This document shows positions 55,137 to 63,931 of a stretch of 64,000 bases of DNA, piece by piece. The notes under the pieces were generated by a model. That model did no database searches, was not told the DNA's origin, and saw only the letters and a list, made by a program, of their open reading frames with translations. The position numbers were made by a program, and so were the translations under genes. Numbering within the stretch: the stretch's first letter is position 1; the number at the start of each line of letters is the position of its first letter. This stretch comes from an uncultured Collinsella sp. (GTDB taxonomy: Bacteria > Actinomycetota > Coriobacteriia > Coriobacteriales > Coriobacteriaceae): contig CABUSH010000008.1 of assembly GCA_902494195.1 (NCBI GenBank), positions 1 through 64,000 of the forward strand, read 5' to 3'.

Positions 55137-55299
55137 GTGCGCACCCTCCTTTACAAGTTGAGGTCAACTATATCAGCGGTCATCGTCCAGACGAACACCG
55201 TTGACATTCGTACGACAGCCTCGTGTGCCGTCGTTTAATAAATTATTATCTTGATTGATAAGAGTTTGTCATTCCTCATTCGGCAAGCGGCAAGACAAA

Positions 55300-55326
55300 G
55301 CCGCCGAGGCTTATATCCCCGACGGC
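55300..55326 (-). terminator. Terminator-like hairpin after modC
   Basis: On the minus strand GCCGTCGGGG pairs with CCTCGGCGGC (55326-55317 with 55309-55300, two G-U pairs) around ATATAAG, followed by TTTGTCTT, 11 nt after the modC stop codon. Confidence 0.65.
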
Positions 55327-55337
55327 ATTACCCGGCG

Positions 55338-56408
55338 CTATCGACAAACCAAATGGATCCTGCTGGCATCAAAATGCATGCGAAGCGTCTCGCCTGCTTG
55401 CGGCAGCTCGTCAACAGGCACGCCCACCTTGTTGACCTTCCACTGCAGACGCGTGGGCGCATCGATGCGCGGCACGTCCAGCAGCACCAGCCGCTCAAAG
55501 CGTGAATCGCTCACACGGGCCACGTGCAAATCGTAGCTGTTACGGCCCCGCTCCGCGCGATTGTCAACATGGAAGTAGCTTGCGCGAATGCCCAGGAACG
55601 CCACATTATCGGGAACCTCGCGACCCACGTTAAAGGTCATGCCCCAGTCGAGGGCCTCAACTTCTTCGTCGCCGATCTTGCGCGCGCGGCTCGTGTTCTT
55701 GCAGCCCGTCAGGCGCAGCGCCGCCAGCGTCTGCGGACGGCGGACCACATCCTCAACGGAGCCAGTCTCCTCCACATGCCCATCGTGCATCACGCAGATG
55801 CGCCGGCACAGGCGACATGCCTCGTCGATATCGTGGCTCACGTAGAGCACGGTACGGTTGCACACATCGAACAGGTCGAGCATGTTCTGTTCGAGCGCGC
55901 TCTTAAGATAGGAATCGAGCGCGCTCATGGGCTCGTCGAACATAAAAATGCCGGGATGCGCCGCCACCATGCGGGCAAGCGCCACGCGTTGCTGCTGCCC
56001 GCCCGAGAGTCGCGCGGGGTAGCGGTCGGCAAAATCGGCCAGGCCAAAGATGCCCAGGTAGCGCTCGGCAAGTTTTTTGCGCGCCGCGGCGTCGCCCGCA
56101 TTCTTTACGCCGGCGCACACGTTATCGGCCACCGTCATGTTGGGAAACAGCTGATAGTTTTGGAACAGCAGGGCGCATTTTCGCTCCTGGGGCGACAGGT
56201 TGATGCCCGCCGCCGAGTCAAAAAAGGTCACGCCGTTGACGACAATCTTGCCCTCGTCGGGCGTCTCCACACCGGCGATGCAGCGCAGTGTGCAGCTCTT
56301 GCCGCAACCCGAGGCGCCCAGCAGCGCCACACGCTCCTCACCGGCCTCAAGCTGCATGTCGAGCATAAACCCGGGATAGCGTTTTTTGATATCCAAAACG
56401 AGCGACAT
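55338..56408 (-). CDS. modC: Molybdate ABC transporter ATP-binding protein ModC
   Basis: ATPase of 356 residues energising molybdate (or tungstate) import. Walker [14 protein letters not shown] near 31-43, signature [16 protein letters not shown], Walker [14 protein letters not shown] and H-loop [11 protein letters not shown]. The C-terminal ~70 residues form a TOBE/MOP-like domain, the oxyanion-responsive regulatory part of ModC. Three bases separate it from modB. It supplies Mo for FdhF and the molybdenum hydroxylase. Confidence 0.92.
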   Translation of the reverse strand: MSLVLDIKKRYPGFMLDMQLEAGEERVALLGASGCGKSCTLRCIAGVETPDEGKIVVNGVTFFDSAAGINLSPQERKCALLFQNYQLFPNMTVADNVCAGVKNAGDAAARKKLAERYLGIFGLADFADRYPARLSGGQQQRVALARMVAAHPGIFMFDEPMSALDSYLKSALEQNMLDLFDVCNRTVLYVSHDIDEACRLCRRICVMHDGHVEETGSVEDVVRRPQTLAALRLTGCKNTSRARKIGDEEVEALDWGMTFNVGREVPDNVAFLGIRASYFHVDNRAERGRNSYDLHVARVSDSRFERLVLLDVPRIDAPTRLQWKVNKVGVPVDELPQAGETLRMHFDASRIHLVCR

Positions 56409-56411
56409 GGC

Positions 56412-57854
56412 CTATCGACCTCCCTGCGGCGCCGCATCATCACGCATGAGCTCGGCCAGTGCCTCGCGATCGATACGCAGGGCATCGCCGCCGACTGGGT
56501 CGAGCGAATCGCCCTGTCCGGAGAGATCTTTGGCCTGTTTGCGCTCCGCACGGGAAAGGCCCCGCTCGCGATACTTTTGCGAATGCGCGGTGTACATGTT
56601 GATGAACAGAATGACCAGGAAACTGAACACAATTACGACGATGACCCAAAAGAGCGCCACCGACGTGTTGCCGCCCATCCACTCAAAGTAGATGGCAATG
56701 GGGATGGTCTGGGTAATGCCGGCGTAGTTGCCCGCAAAGAACAGGGTGCAGCCAAACTCGCCCATCGCGCGGGCAAAGGCAAGCACCGTGCCGGCGGCAA
56801 TCGAGGGCCAGCCAAGCGGCATCATAAGCTTGGCAAATATACGACGTTCGGACCATCCCAGGGTTCGCGCCGCATCGAGCATCTGCGTGTCGAGGCTCTC
56901 GAAGGCTCCGAGCGCCGTGCGGTAGACCAGCGGAAACGACACAACGACGGCCGAAATGACCGCCGCGGGCCAGGTAAAGACGATCGAGATGCCGTGTGCG
57001 ATCAGCCACTGGCCCACCCCGGTCGAGCGGCCAAACAGCATGAGGAGCAAAAAGCCGCAGACCGTGGGCGGCAGCACCATAGGGATGGTAAAGACCGAAT
57101 CGAGCAAACCCTTCACGCGGCTCGTGGTACCCATGGTCTTCCACGCGGCAAACAGGCCCAGCGCAAACGCGATCACCAGGGCAAGGCCGCTCGTTTTTAT
57201 GGACACCCAAAACGGGCGATAGTCGATGCCGCCCAATAAGGAGGCCAGAGAGGCCAAGGGGCCCTGCTCATCCCGCAACACGACAGACGATGCCTCTACC
57301 ATTTGAGCGCTATCAAGCCAACGCGCGCCGCCCTTGGCATCACCCGAGGCTGATGCAATCACCACATAGCGGTCCCCATCCGCACCGCGCTCGTCAAAGC
57401 CATAGGTATACCCGCCGGCATCAAGCGTTGTTTCCGCCGTGACATACCAAGGGAGATCCGCGTCCCCTAGCTGCGCGCCTCCCATGCAGTTTGCGCTGTC
57501 GAGCTCACAGACGAGGGCCTTGAGACCCGATACGGACTCGTTATCCTGCGGATCCAATCCATACTTCTCGACCGCCTTGGGCGATATCCACATCACAACG
57601 CGGTCGGCAGCGGGCGCCGCTACAAGGTCCACGTCCTCGTCAACGGGAAACCGGTAGCCCTCAGGCTGGCCCTCCATGTCACGAGCGGTCCCCTTGGCCA
57701 ACCGCTCAAAACCCTCGATCCCATAGGAAAGCCCATGAGCGGTCGCAGCAACCTGGGCCCCGTCCTCAGCGTTCCCAGCAAACGCAAATCCCGGCACCCA
57801 GCAAAGCGCGAAGGTCAAAGCACAGGCGACAAGCATGCGGAATCTATTTAGCAC
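56412..57854 (-). CDS. modB: Molybdate ABC transporter permease ModB with extra N-terminal extracytoplasmic domain
   Basis: About 480 residues, twice the usual ModB (225-260). From about 215 on it is a standard permease: SGLALVIAFALGLFAAW, MVLPPTVCGFLLLMLF and the EAA loop AARTLGWSERRIFAKLMMPL, followed by a charged 45-residue tail. Ahead of it lie a signal peptide (LVACALTFALCWVPGFAFA) and ~190 residues of soluble, acidic sequence with no family I recognise (includes VVMWISPKAVEKYGLDPQ). GTG 57854, preceded by GGAGC, gives this start; another GTG at 57923 overlaps the modA stop but adds residues ahead of the signal peptide. Confidence 0.88.
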   Translation of the reverse strand: MLNRFRMLVACALTFALCWVPGFAFAGNAEDGAQVAATAHGLSYGIEGFERLAKGTARDMEGQPEGYRFPVDEDVDLVAAPAADRVVMWISPKAVEKYGLDPQDNESVSGLKALVCELDSANCMGGAQLGDADLPWYVTAETTLDAGGYTYGFDERGADGDRYVVIASASGDAKGGARWLDSAQMVEASSVVLRDEQGPLASLASLLGGIDYRPFWVSIKTSGLALVIAFALGLFAAWKTMGTTSRVKGLLDSVFTIPMVLPPTVCGFLLLMLFGRSTGVGQWLIAHGISIVFTWPAAVISAVVVSFPLVYRTALGAFESLDTQMLDAARTLGWSERRIFAKLMMPLGWPSIAAGTVLAFARAMGEFGCTLFFAGNYAGITQTIPIAIYFEWMGGNTSVALFWVIVVIVFSFLVILFINMYTAHSQKYRERGLSRAERKQAKDLSGQGDSLDPVGGDALRIDREALAELMRDDAAPQGGR

Positions 57855-57922
57855 GAAAAGCTCCAAGCGAATACAAGGACGGAGTGAAACACAAAACGAT
57901 GGAATTATCGCGCCAAGCCGCA

Positions 57923-58798
57923 CTACTCGGAAAGCTCAAAGCCGTACTTGGCCCAAATCTTCTGGGCCTTCTTGTTGGTCAGGCAAAAGTCGATAAACGC
58001 CTTGGCCTCGTCGGCGTGCTCGGAGCCATCGGCGACAGCACCCGGGTACACGATGGGCTTGTGCGAATCCTCGGGGCACACGAAGGCCTCCTCGATGCCG
58101 TCATAGCGGAAGATGTCGGAGCTGTAGACAAAGCCAGCCACGCAGTCGCCTGTGGACACATAGGCGGCGGCGGTACCAACTTTGTCGGCCAGTGCGACCT
58201 TGTCGGCGATCTCGGGAGCATACTCGCCGTCGTCGCCCTCGGTGCCGGTGTAGAGGCCCACGGAGGCCAGGGCCTGGTTGGCGTACTTGCCGGCGGGGAC
58301 GGTCTTGGCGTCGCCAATGGCGATCTTGCCGTCCAGGTTCGCGACGTCAGCGATGGCCTCGACCTTGGTGTCGGAGCCCTCGGCGCGAATGATCACGAGG
58401 TCGTTGACGAACATATCCTCGCGAGTATCGGTATCGACGAGCTCAGCGGTCTCGGCATCATCCATGGTGCCCTTGGAAGCGGTAATGAGCACGTCAACCG
58501 CAGCACCGGCGCGCATCTGCTCGACAAGGTCGCCGGACGCTTTGAACTGCGTGTCGGCAAACGTGGTACCGGTCTGCTCGGTATAGAGCTCCTGAACCTC
58601 GGGGAGCGCCTTCTCGAGCGAGTTGGCGGCAAAGACCTGCAGCTCGGCAGTCTTCTTCTTAGAGGAAGACTTGGCGGAGCCGGCATCGGAACCAGCGGGC
58701 TCGGACGTCTTGTTGCCCGAGCAGCCAGCAAGGCCAAGGCCGGCGGCAGCGGCAGCAGAAAGCGAGACAAAACCGCGGCGTGAAACCATATCGAACAT
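57923..58798 (-). CDS. modA: Molybdate-binding lipoprotein ModA
   Basis: Extracytoplasmic binding protein of 291 residues. The N-terminus has a twin-arginine motif (VSRRGFVSLSAAA) and lipobox LAGC, indicating Tat export and lipid anchoring, as with the DppA protein here. The binding domain starts with LQVFAANSLEKALPEVQ and has the ModA-like ADTQFKASGDLVEQM and DVLITASKGTMDDA. ATG 58798 follows GAAAGGG with 6-nt spacing. First gene of modABC. Confidence 0.92.
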   Translation of the reverse strand: MFDMVSRRGFVSLSAAAAAGLGLAGCSGNKTSEPAGSDAGSAKSSSKKKTAELQVFAANSLEKALPEVQELYTEQTGTTFADTQFKASGDLVEQMRAGAAVDVLITASKGTMDDAETAELVDTDTREDMFVNDLVIIRAEGSDTKVEAIADVANLDGKIAIGDAKTVPAGKYANQALASVGLYTGTEGDDGEYAPEIADKVALADKVGTAAAYVSTGDCVAGFVYSSDIFRYDGIEEAFVCPEDSHKPIVYPGAVADGSEHADEAKAFIDFCLTNKKAQKIWAKYGFELSE

Positions 58799-58858
58799 AT
58801 TCAACCCTTTCGGACCTTGTGCCCGGGTACCCCACCGCGAGCTTTATTCTGTTACTAG

Positions 58859-58911
58859 ATTATACTTCCGCGCGAATAGAGATAGTGAGAAATTATTCTC
58901 GTTAGAGAATA
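58859..58911 (-). promoter_or_regulatory. Candidate modABC promoter and operator
   Basis: On the minus strand TATAAT (58864-58859) lies about 60 nt upstream of the modA ATG. Above it sits the palindrome TATTCTC-GTTA-GAGAATA (58894-58911), around where a -35 or regulator site would fall. It is not the consensus I know for ModE. No good -35 hexamer is seen. Confidence 0.45.
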
Positions 58912-59000
58912 TAGTTTCGAGTTGCCGTGCACCTCGCGTCGCTTCGGCGGAAAACAAAGGCGGAGCAGCCGTTCAGGTCGCCCCGCCGCAGGTAAACCGC

Positions 59001-59480
59001 TTAGTTGGTATGTCCGCCGCCCGCTGTCATCTGAGCCGCATGCTCCAGCTGGTCTGCTATGGCCTCCCAGCTTTCGCGGGCGGCCTTCGTAGAACCGGGA
59101 AAGTTTACGACAAGCGTATGACCTCGTTGCATGCAAATAGCGCGCGAGAGCATAGCGCGGCGCGTCTTGGTCATGGAGTACGCACGGATTGCCTCTGCAA
59201 TACCCGGCACATCGCGGTCGCAGACGGCACGCGTCGCCTCGGGCGTCACATCGCGCATCGAAAGTCCCGTGCCGCCGCAGGTGAGCACGACATTGGCGTG
59301 GCACTCATCGGCGGCTTCCACAATGGCATCACCGATCTCGCTGACGTCGTCGCGCACGACCACATGTGAGGCGACCGTCCAGCCCTGCGCCTCGATAAGT
59401 TCCTCGAGCGCAGCACCCGCCTCGTCCTGGGCAAGATCGCGCGTATCCGAGCACGTCACGATCGAAATCTTCAACTCCAT
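59001..59480 (-). CDS. mogA: MogA/MoaB-family molybdopterin adenylyltransferase
   Basis: Adenylates molybdopterin ahead of metal insertion by MoeA. The 159-residue protein has the MoCF-binding fold motifs VTCSDTRDLAQDEAG, VLTCGGTGLSMRDVTPEA (GGTG loop and the catalytic Asp region) and VVNFPGSTKAARESWEAI. ATG 59480 follows GGAGGAAGACT. It lies 10 nt after moeA and is transcribed with it, next to the molybdate transporter genes. Confidence 0.9.
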   Translation of the reverse strand: MELKISIVTCSDTRDLAQDEAGAALEELIEAQGWTVASHVVVRDDVSEIGDAIVEAADECHANVVLTCGGTGLSMRDVTPEATRAVCDRDVPGIAEAIRAYSMTKTRRAMLSRAICMQRGHTLVVNFPGSTKAARESWEAIADQLEHAAQMTAGGGHTN

Positions 59481-59490
59481 AGTCTTCCTC

Positions 59491-60753
59491 CTACAACACC
59501 GTGCCCTCGGGCAGGTCGACGCGAACAACGTCCACGACGTCGCCCGCCTTGAGCTCGCACGGCCCTTCGTCAATACGCAGAAGGCAGTTGGCCCGCTGCA
59601 TCGTGCCGAGCAGCGCCGAATTCTGCGTCTTGGCCTCGGTCACCAACAGCTCACCGGTCTCGGGGTCGCGCGAAACCGTGGCGCGATCAAAGAAGCGTCG
59701 GTCCTGGCGCTTCTTCACGCCGTGCGTCAATATCGCCTGTTGCACGGGACGCGCACCCTCGGCAAAGCCGCGCATCTTGCGAATCGCCGGACGGGCGAGC
59801 ATCTCAAAGCCCACATACGCCGCGGCCGGATTGCCTGAAAGCCCCAGGTAGGGCTTGCCCCCGAGCAAGCCAAACGTGATGGCCTTGCCCGGACGCATCG
59901 AGATGCGATCGAACAGCACCTCGCCCTCACGCCGGACGAGCGCCGTCACGTAGTCGTAATCGCCCGCCGAGGCGCCACCGCTCGTAATGACAAAATCGCA
60001 CTCCTGCACGGCGCGATGCACCAGCTCGGCAATCGCCTGCTCATCGTCGGGCGCAATGCCGTAAAACACGGGCTCGGCTCCCGCATCGAGCGCCTCGGCC
60101 ATCAGCGCCGAGGAGTTGGAATCGCGAATCTGCCCACGCGCCGGCACGTTACTCGGTGCGACCAGCTCCGTGCCCAGCGAGATGATGCCCACACGCGGAG
60201 CGGCGTGCACCTTCACGCGCGCGTATCCGGCGCTTGCCAGCAGACCCGCGCCCGCCGGAGCCACGACCTCGCCGGCGTGCATCACAACATCGCCGGCATG
60301 GGCCTCCTCGGCGGCAGAGCGAACGTTCTCCCCCACCTTGGCCGGCGCCGAGAATCGAACGTGCGAGCCCTCATTGCCATCGCCATCGAGCACGTCGACG
60401 ATCTCGTATTTCACCACGGCATCGGCACCCTCGGGCACCGGCGCGCCCGTCATGATGCGGACCGTCTCGCCCGCGCCGATTGCACCCTCAAACACATGGC
60501 CCGCGGCCTCGTGTCCGATAACATCGAGCGTCACCGGTGCCTCGCCAGATGCCTGCGCCAAGTCCGCCGACCGCACGGCATATCCGTCCATAGCGCTGTT
60601 GGCAAACGGCGAGATATCGATATCGGCCACCGCGTCCTCGGCCAAGGGAAGACCGGTGGCCTGCCACACGGGAGTCTCGACGAGATCGGTCGGAACAACG
60701 TGCGACAGAACAATCGACTGCGCGTCCTCCAGCGGAATGAGTTTCTCTGCCAT
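59491..60753 (-). CDS. moeA: Molybdopterin molybdenumtransferase MoeA
   Basis: Inserts molybdate into adenylated molybdopterin. The 420-residue protein shows the MoeA N-terminal domain (DISPFANSAMDGYAVRSAD, matching the conserved S-AMDGYA motif), RIMTGAPVPEGADAVV, the MoCF-like core with FVITSGGASAGDYDYV and GLSGNPAAAYVGFEML, and the C-terminal beta domain. ATG 60753 follows AAGAGGTGCAT. First gene of moeA-mogA. Confidence 0.95.
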   Translation of the reverse strand: MAEKLIPLEDAQSIVLSHVVPTDLVETPVWQATGLPLAEDAVADIDISPFANSAMDGYAVRSADLAQASGEAPVTLDVIGHEAAGHVFEGAIGAGETVRIMTGAPVPEGADAVVKYEIVDVLDGDGNEGSHVRFSAPAKVGENVRSAAEEAHAGDVVMHAGEVVAPAGAGLLASAGYARVKVHAAPRVGIISLGTELVAPSNVPARGQIRDSNSSALMAEALDAGAEPVFYGIAPDDEQAIAELVHRAVQECDFVITSGGASAGDYDYVTALVRREGEVLFDRISMRPGKAITFGLLGGKPYLGLSGNPAAAYVGFEMLARPAIRKMRGFAEGARPVQQAILTHGVKKRQDRRFFDRATVSRDPETGELLVTEAKTQNSALLGTMQRANCLLRIDEGPCELKAGDVVDVVRVDLPEGTVL

Positions 60754-60928
60754 ATGCACCTCTTAATGCCACGGCGAACAACAGGAACGCCGATTCTTTA
60801 TGCTTGTCTCAGTATAATCCCCCGACGCACGACCGCGACTCGGCCTGCACCAGCAAATACACCTGTCGGTTGCAGGCCGCGAAACAGAATGGAAACCAAC
60901 CCACCGGCTCGTCGCGTTTACCGCGTTT

Positions 60929-60934
60929 TATAAT
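60929..60934 (+). promoter_or_regulatory. -10-like TATAAT upstream of the CLC gene
   Basis: TATAAT 30 nt before the CLC start. No consensus -35 is seen at the right distance. The leader would then be short and carries no fluoride-riboswitch consensus that I can recognise. The 210-bp gap to moeA holds the divergent promoters only. Confidence 0.35.
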
Positions 60935-60963
60935 GCTTGCGTTGCAACCTAAAAGAGGAACGT

Positions 60964-62385
60964 ATGGCTCATAACGACAAACCTGAAAGCGCAAACGAAG
61001 CGCAGAATCATTCCCAGCAGCTCGACGAAGGCGGTTTTTTCTCCCTGAACGACGTCATCACGGCAGGCAGGCATCAGCTCACCCGCTCCGAGCATCTCTT
61101 GGCTGCCGACACACGCCGCAACGCCCGCAACCTACTCGCGAGCGCTAAGTTGCTCGCACTCGTCGTCATCGTCTCGCTCGCCATGGGCGTTGCCGCTTGG
61201 GCGTTTTTGGCCTCGTTGAATATCGCGACCGACTATCGCGAGCACCATGCGTGGGTCTACGCCTTGCTTCCCGTTGTGGGCGTTGCCACCGCATGGGTGT
61301 ACAAAAACCACGGTCTTGCCGCCAAGCGCGGCAACAACCTGGTCATCGACTCCGCTCTGGGCACACGCCTCATCCACATGCGCATGGCCGTCCTCACCTT
61401 CGTCTGCTCCACGCTCACGCACCTAACGGGCGGATCGGCCGGTCGCGAGGGAGCCGCGGTGCAGATTGGCGGCACCATCGCCAGCAACATCTCGGGCCTC
61501 GCCCACCTCAAAAAGCATGACCACCACGACCTCATGCTCGCCGGCATCTCGTCGGCCTTTGGCGCCGTATTCGGCTCGCCCCTTGCCGGAGCTTTCTTTG
61601 GCATGGAGATGTGCTTTATCGGCAAGATCGACTACACGGCGGGCATCTACTGCCTGGTCGCCTCATTTACCGGCTACTTTACATCACTCGCCCTGGGTAC
61701 CGAGTACGAAGCGAATGTCATTGCCGGCGTTCCCGGCATGACGCCGCGAACGGTTGCCATCGTTGTTATCAGCGCCATTATCTTCGGTCTGACGGCACGC
61801 CTCTTTGCCTGGTCGGTTCGAACCGTCAAGAGCCTGTACGGTCGCATTATCACCAATTACCTCGTTCGCGCGCTCGTGGGTGCGCTCGTGGTGCTCGCGG
61901 CCTACGCGATGCTCGACGCCTGGAAGTATGCCGGCCTTGCCACCTGGCTCTCAGGCGCCGGGTTCGCCGGCAACACCACCCTGGCGGACGCAGCCATCAA
62001 GCTCGTGGTTACGGCCCTCACCCTGGGCGCCGGCTTCCAAGGCGGCGAGGTCACGCCCCTGTTTGGCATCGGTGCGGCACTCGGCGGCTGGATCGGTTGC
62101 CTCGTCGGAATCGATCCCAGCTTTCTGGCGGCGCTAGGCATGCTCGGCGTGTTCTGCGCCGGCCTCAACGTGCCCATCACCACCTGCATGATGGCCATCG
62201 ACCTGTTCCACGGCACGGCCGCCGGGTTCTTTGTCATCGTGGCCTTTATCAGCTACCTAACCGGCGGACACCGCGGCGTGTACCCCGCCCAGCGCATCAT
62301 CTCACCCAAGCGCCGTTCGCTTATTGTGGATGAGGGCGGTACGGTAGCGGATGCTATCGAGCGCCACAACGACCTGATAGAGTAG
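60964..62385 (+). CDS. CLC-family anion channel/antiporter, possibly fluoride type
   Basis: Inner-membrane protein of 473 residues with the CLC fold. Conserved regions: AKRGNNLVIDSA at the first anion-selectivity loop, GGSAGREGAAVQIGG (with the gating Glu), GSPLAGAFFGMEM and GGEVTPLFGIGAALGG. The first loop reads GNNLV rather than the GSGIP of chloride CLCs. As I recall, GNN-type loops mark the fluoride/proton antiporter branch, so export of fluoride is plausible. ATG 60964 follows AGAGGAACGT. It is divergent from moeA and followed by a kinase gene. Confidence 0.85.
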   Translation: MAHNDKPESANEAQNHSQQLDEGGFFSLNDVITAGRHQLTRSEHLLAADTRRNARNLLASAKLLALVVIVSLAMGVAAWAFLASLNIATDYREHHAWVYALLPVVGVATAWVYKNHGLAAKRGNNLVIDSALGTRLIHMRMAVLTFVCSTLTHLTGGSAGREGAAVQIGGTIASNISGLAHLKKHDHHDLMLAGISSAFGAVFGSPLAGAFFGMEMCFIGKIDYTAGIYCLVASFTGYFTSLALGTEYEANVIAGVPGMTPRTVAIVVISAIIFGLTARLFAWSVRTVKSLYGRIITNYLVRALVGALVVLAAYAMLDAWKYAGLATWLSGAGFAGNTTLADAAIKLVVTALTLGAGFQGGEVTPLFGIGAALGGWIGCLVGIDPSFLAALGMLGVFCAGLNVPITTCMMAIDLFHGTAAGFFVIVAFISYLTGGHRGVYPAQRIISPKRRSLIVDEGGTVADAIERHNDLIE

Positions 62386-62472
62386 ACGTTAGTATTCGCC
62401 GTGCAGCCACGATCGGGAGCAATTCGACCCGAGCGAGACCGCACCGTCACGTCATACGCCGGGAGTCACCCC

Positions 62473-63435
62473 ATGCACGCAACTGATTTTGGTCGCACGC
62501 TCATCATCGCCAACCCAGCCGCCCAGTCGGGTGCGGCGCATGAAGTTGCCGAGCGCCTGCAGCGCTTTTTGGACATGACTGCACGCGCATCCCAGTTTGA
62601 CCTGATGCTGACCGAGCGCATGGGGCACGCCAAGGAGCTGGCCGCCCAGGCTCAGGGCTATCGCACCGTTATCGCCCTTGGCGGCGACGGCGTGATCCAC
62701 GAGGTCGTCAACGGGCTTATGACGCAAGAGGAGGACACCCGCCCCGTTCTTGCCGTCCTGCCCGTGGGCTCCGGCAACGATTTTGCCCAGACCCTCGGCA
62801 TCGACGATTTCTCCGGCAAGGATTTTGGCGCGCTGCTCACCTGCGAACTGCAGCGTCAAGACATCGGGCGCATTCGCTCGTGGAGCCCTGCGAGTGGCAG
62901 CGGCGAGGCTACCGTTGAGTACTACGACCAGACGCTTTCGGTCGGCATCGATGCCGCCATCGGCCTTGGCACCACCGAGCTGCGCAAAAAGACTGGCTTG
63001 ACGGGCACGCCGCTCTACACCCTCTCGGGACTTGAGCAGTTTGGTCTACGCTATCGCAACTACCCCATAACAGTCAGCTTTGACGGAGCGCCCGCCGAGC
63101 GCGTGAGGGCGATCATCATGGCGATTCAGCTGGGTCCTACCTATGGCTCGGGCTATCGCATCTGTCCCGACGCCGACCCCTGTGACGGTATATTCGACGT
63201 CTGCTACGCCTGCGGCCCCGTCCCTCGAGCGGTAGCGCTTCCCATGTTCCTTTCGGCCAAAGACGGCCGCCACACCAAGCTGCCACCGGTTCGCATGCGC
63301 CGTTGCCGCCATGCCGAGTTTACCTTTGAGGAGCCCGACTACCCCATCCAGGCCGACGGCGAGCCCATCGTCGCCTCGCGCATTGAGGTCGACGTCCTTC
63401 CCGCCGCTCTCGAAGTCTGGCACCCCACCCACTAG
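62473..63435 (+). CDS. Diacylglycerol kinase-family lipid kinase (DagK/YegS-like)
   Basis: Soluble lipid kinase of 320 residues that phosphorylates diacylglycerol or a related lipid. N-terminal NAD-kinase-like domain with IIANPAAQSG, VIALGGDGVIHEVVNGLM (the GGDG nucleotide loop) and VLPVGSGNDFAQTLG. The C-terminal beta-sandwich includes VSFDGAPAERVRAIIMA and EPDYPIQADGEP. ATG 62473 follows GGGAGTCACCCC. 87 nt after the CLC gene, so possibly co-transcribed. Confidence 0.9.
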   Translation: MHATDFGRTLIIANPAAQSGAAHEVAERLQRFLDMTARASQFDLMLTERMGHAKELAAQAQGYRTVIALGGDGVIHEVVNGLMTQEEDTRPVLAVLPVGSGNDFAQTLGIDDFSGKDFGALLTCELQRQDIGRIRSWSPASGSGEATVEYYDQTLSVGIDAAIGLGTTELRKKTGLTGTPLYTLSGLEQFGLRYRNYPITVSFDGAPAERVRAIIMAIQLGPTYGSGYRICPDADPCDGIFDVCYACGPVPRAVALPMFLSAKDGRHTKLPPVRMRRCRHAEFTFEEPDYPIQADGEPIVASRIEVDVLPAALEVWHPTH

Positions 63436-63441
63436 CCACCC

Positions 63442-63457
63442 CTATTTCACCGCAACT
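63442..63457. repeat. Half-site of the 21-bp inverted repeat
   Basis: CTATTTCACCGCAACT equals the right arm of the repeat at 1621-1641 (16 of 16), followed by TATGAGG against GATGAGG. It lies between convergent genes, as at 1576-1641. Confidence 0.5.
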
Positions 63458-63467
63458 TATGAGGAGA

Positions 63468-63848
63468 TCATTCGTCGCTGCCCGGTTTGCGACGGTTGGC
63501 CTTTTTAATGGCGTTGAAGTGCTTGTCATTGAGCCTGCGCTGACGCGATCGCTGTGGCACTTTGGTCTTGACGCGACGGCGCGGCGGACGCCCGCGACGC
63601 TCAAGCTCAGCGCGCAGCTTACGCAGGCAGCTACTACGGTTTTGGAACTGACTGCGGCTCTCACGCGCCGTCACGGTAATTCCCGAAGGGATATGTTTCA
63701 TACGCACCGCCGAGTCCGTCGTGTTGACGCCTTGTCCGCCCGGGCCCGTCGCGCGAAACACCTGAACCTCGCAATCGCGTGCCAACTCCTCGACCGACAT
63801 CTCGGCAAAGCGCGCATACTCGCGCCAGCCCATCTTGTTCTCGTCCAT
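63468..63848 (-). CDS. Small GGQ peptide-release-factor-like protein
   Basis: 126-residue protein with only the catalytic release-factor domain: [19 protein letters not shown] with the peptidyl-tRNA hydrolysis [23 protein letters not shown] and a very basic C-terminal tail. It lacks codon-recognition domains, so it resembles ArfB/YaeJ-type rescue factors that free stalled ribosomes, or PrfH-like proteins. ATG 63848 follows GGAGGTGCTGAT. It is downstream of a strong terminator and convergent with the lipid kinase gene. Confidence 0.85.
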   Translation of the reverse strand: MDENKMGWREYARFAEMSVEELARDCEVQVFRATGPGGQGVNTTDSAVRMKHIPSGITVTARESRSQFQNRSSCLRKLRAELERRGRPPRRRVKTKVPQRSRQRRLNDKHFNAIKKANRRKPGSDE

Positions 63849-63867
63849 ATCAGCACCTCCCCTCATA

Positions 63868-63904
63868 CAAAAAATGTGACAAAGGGAAAGTCCCTTTGTC
63901 ACAT
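63868..63904 (-). terminator. Terminator of the gene at the window end
   Basis: ATGTGACAAAGGGA-AAG-TCCCTTTGTCACAT is a perfect 14-bp stem (63874-63887/63891-63904), followed on the minus strand by a T-run, 27 nt after the stop codon of the partial gene. Confidence 0.92.
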
Positions 63905-63931
63905 CGCATACCAATCGCTTGTGTTGCGCGC

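Noticed and set aside
60780..60963. Fluoride riboswitch upstream of the CLC gene
   Set aside because: No match by eye to the crcB-motif core; the space between the -10-like box and the start codon is too short.
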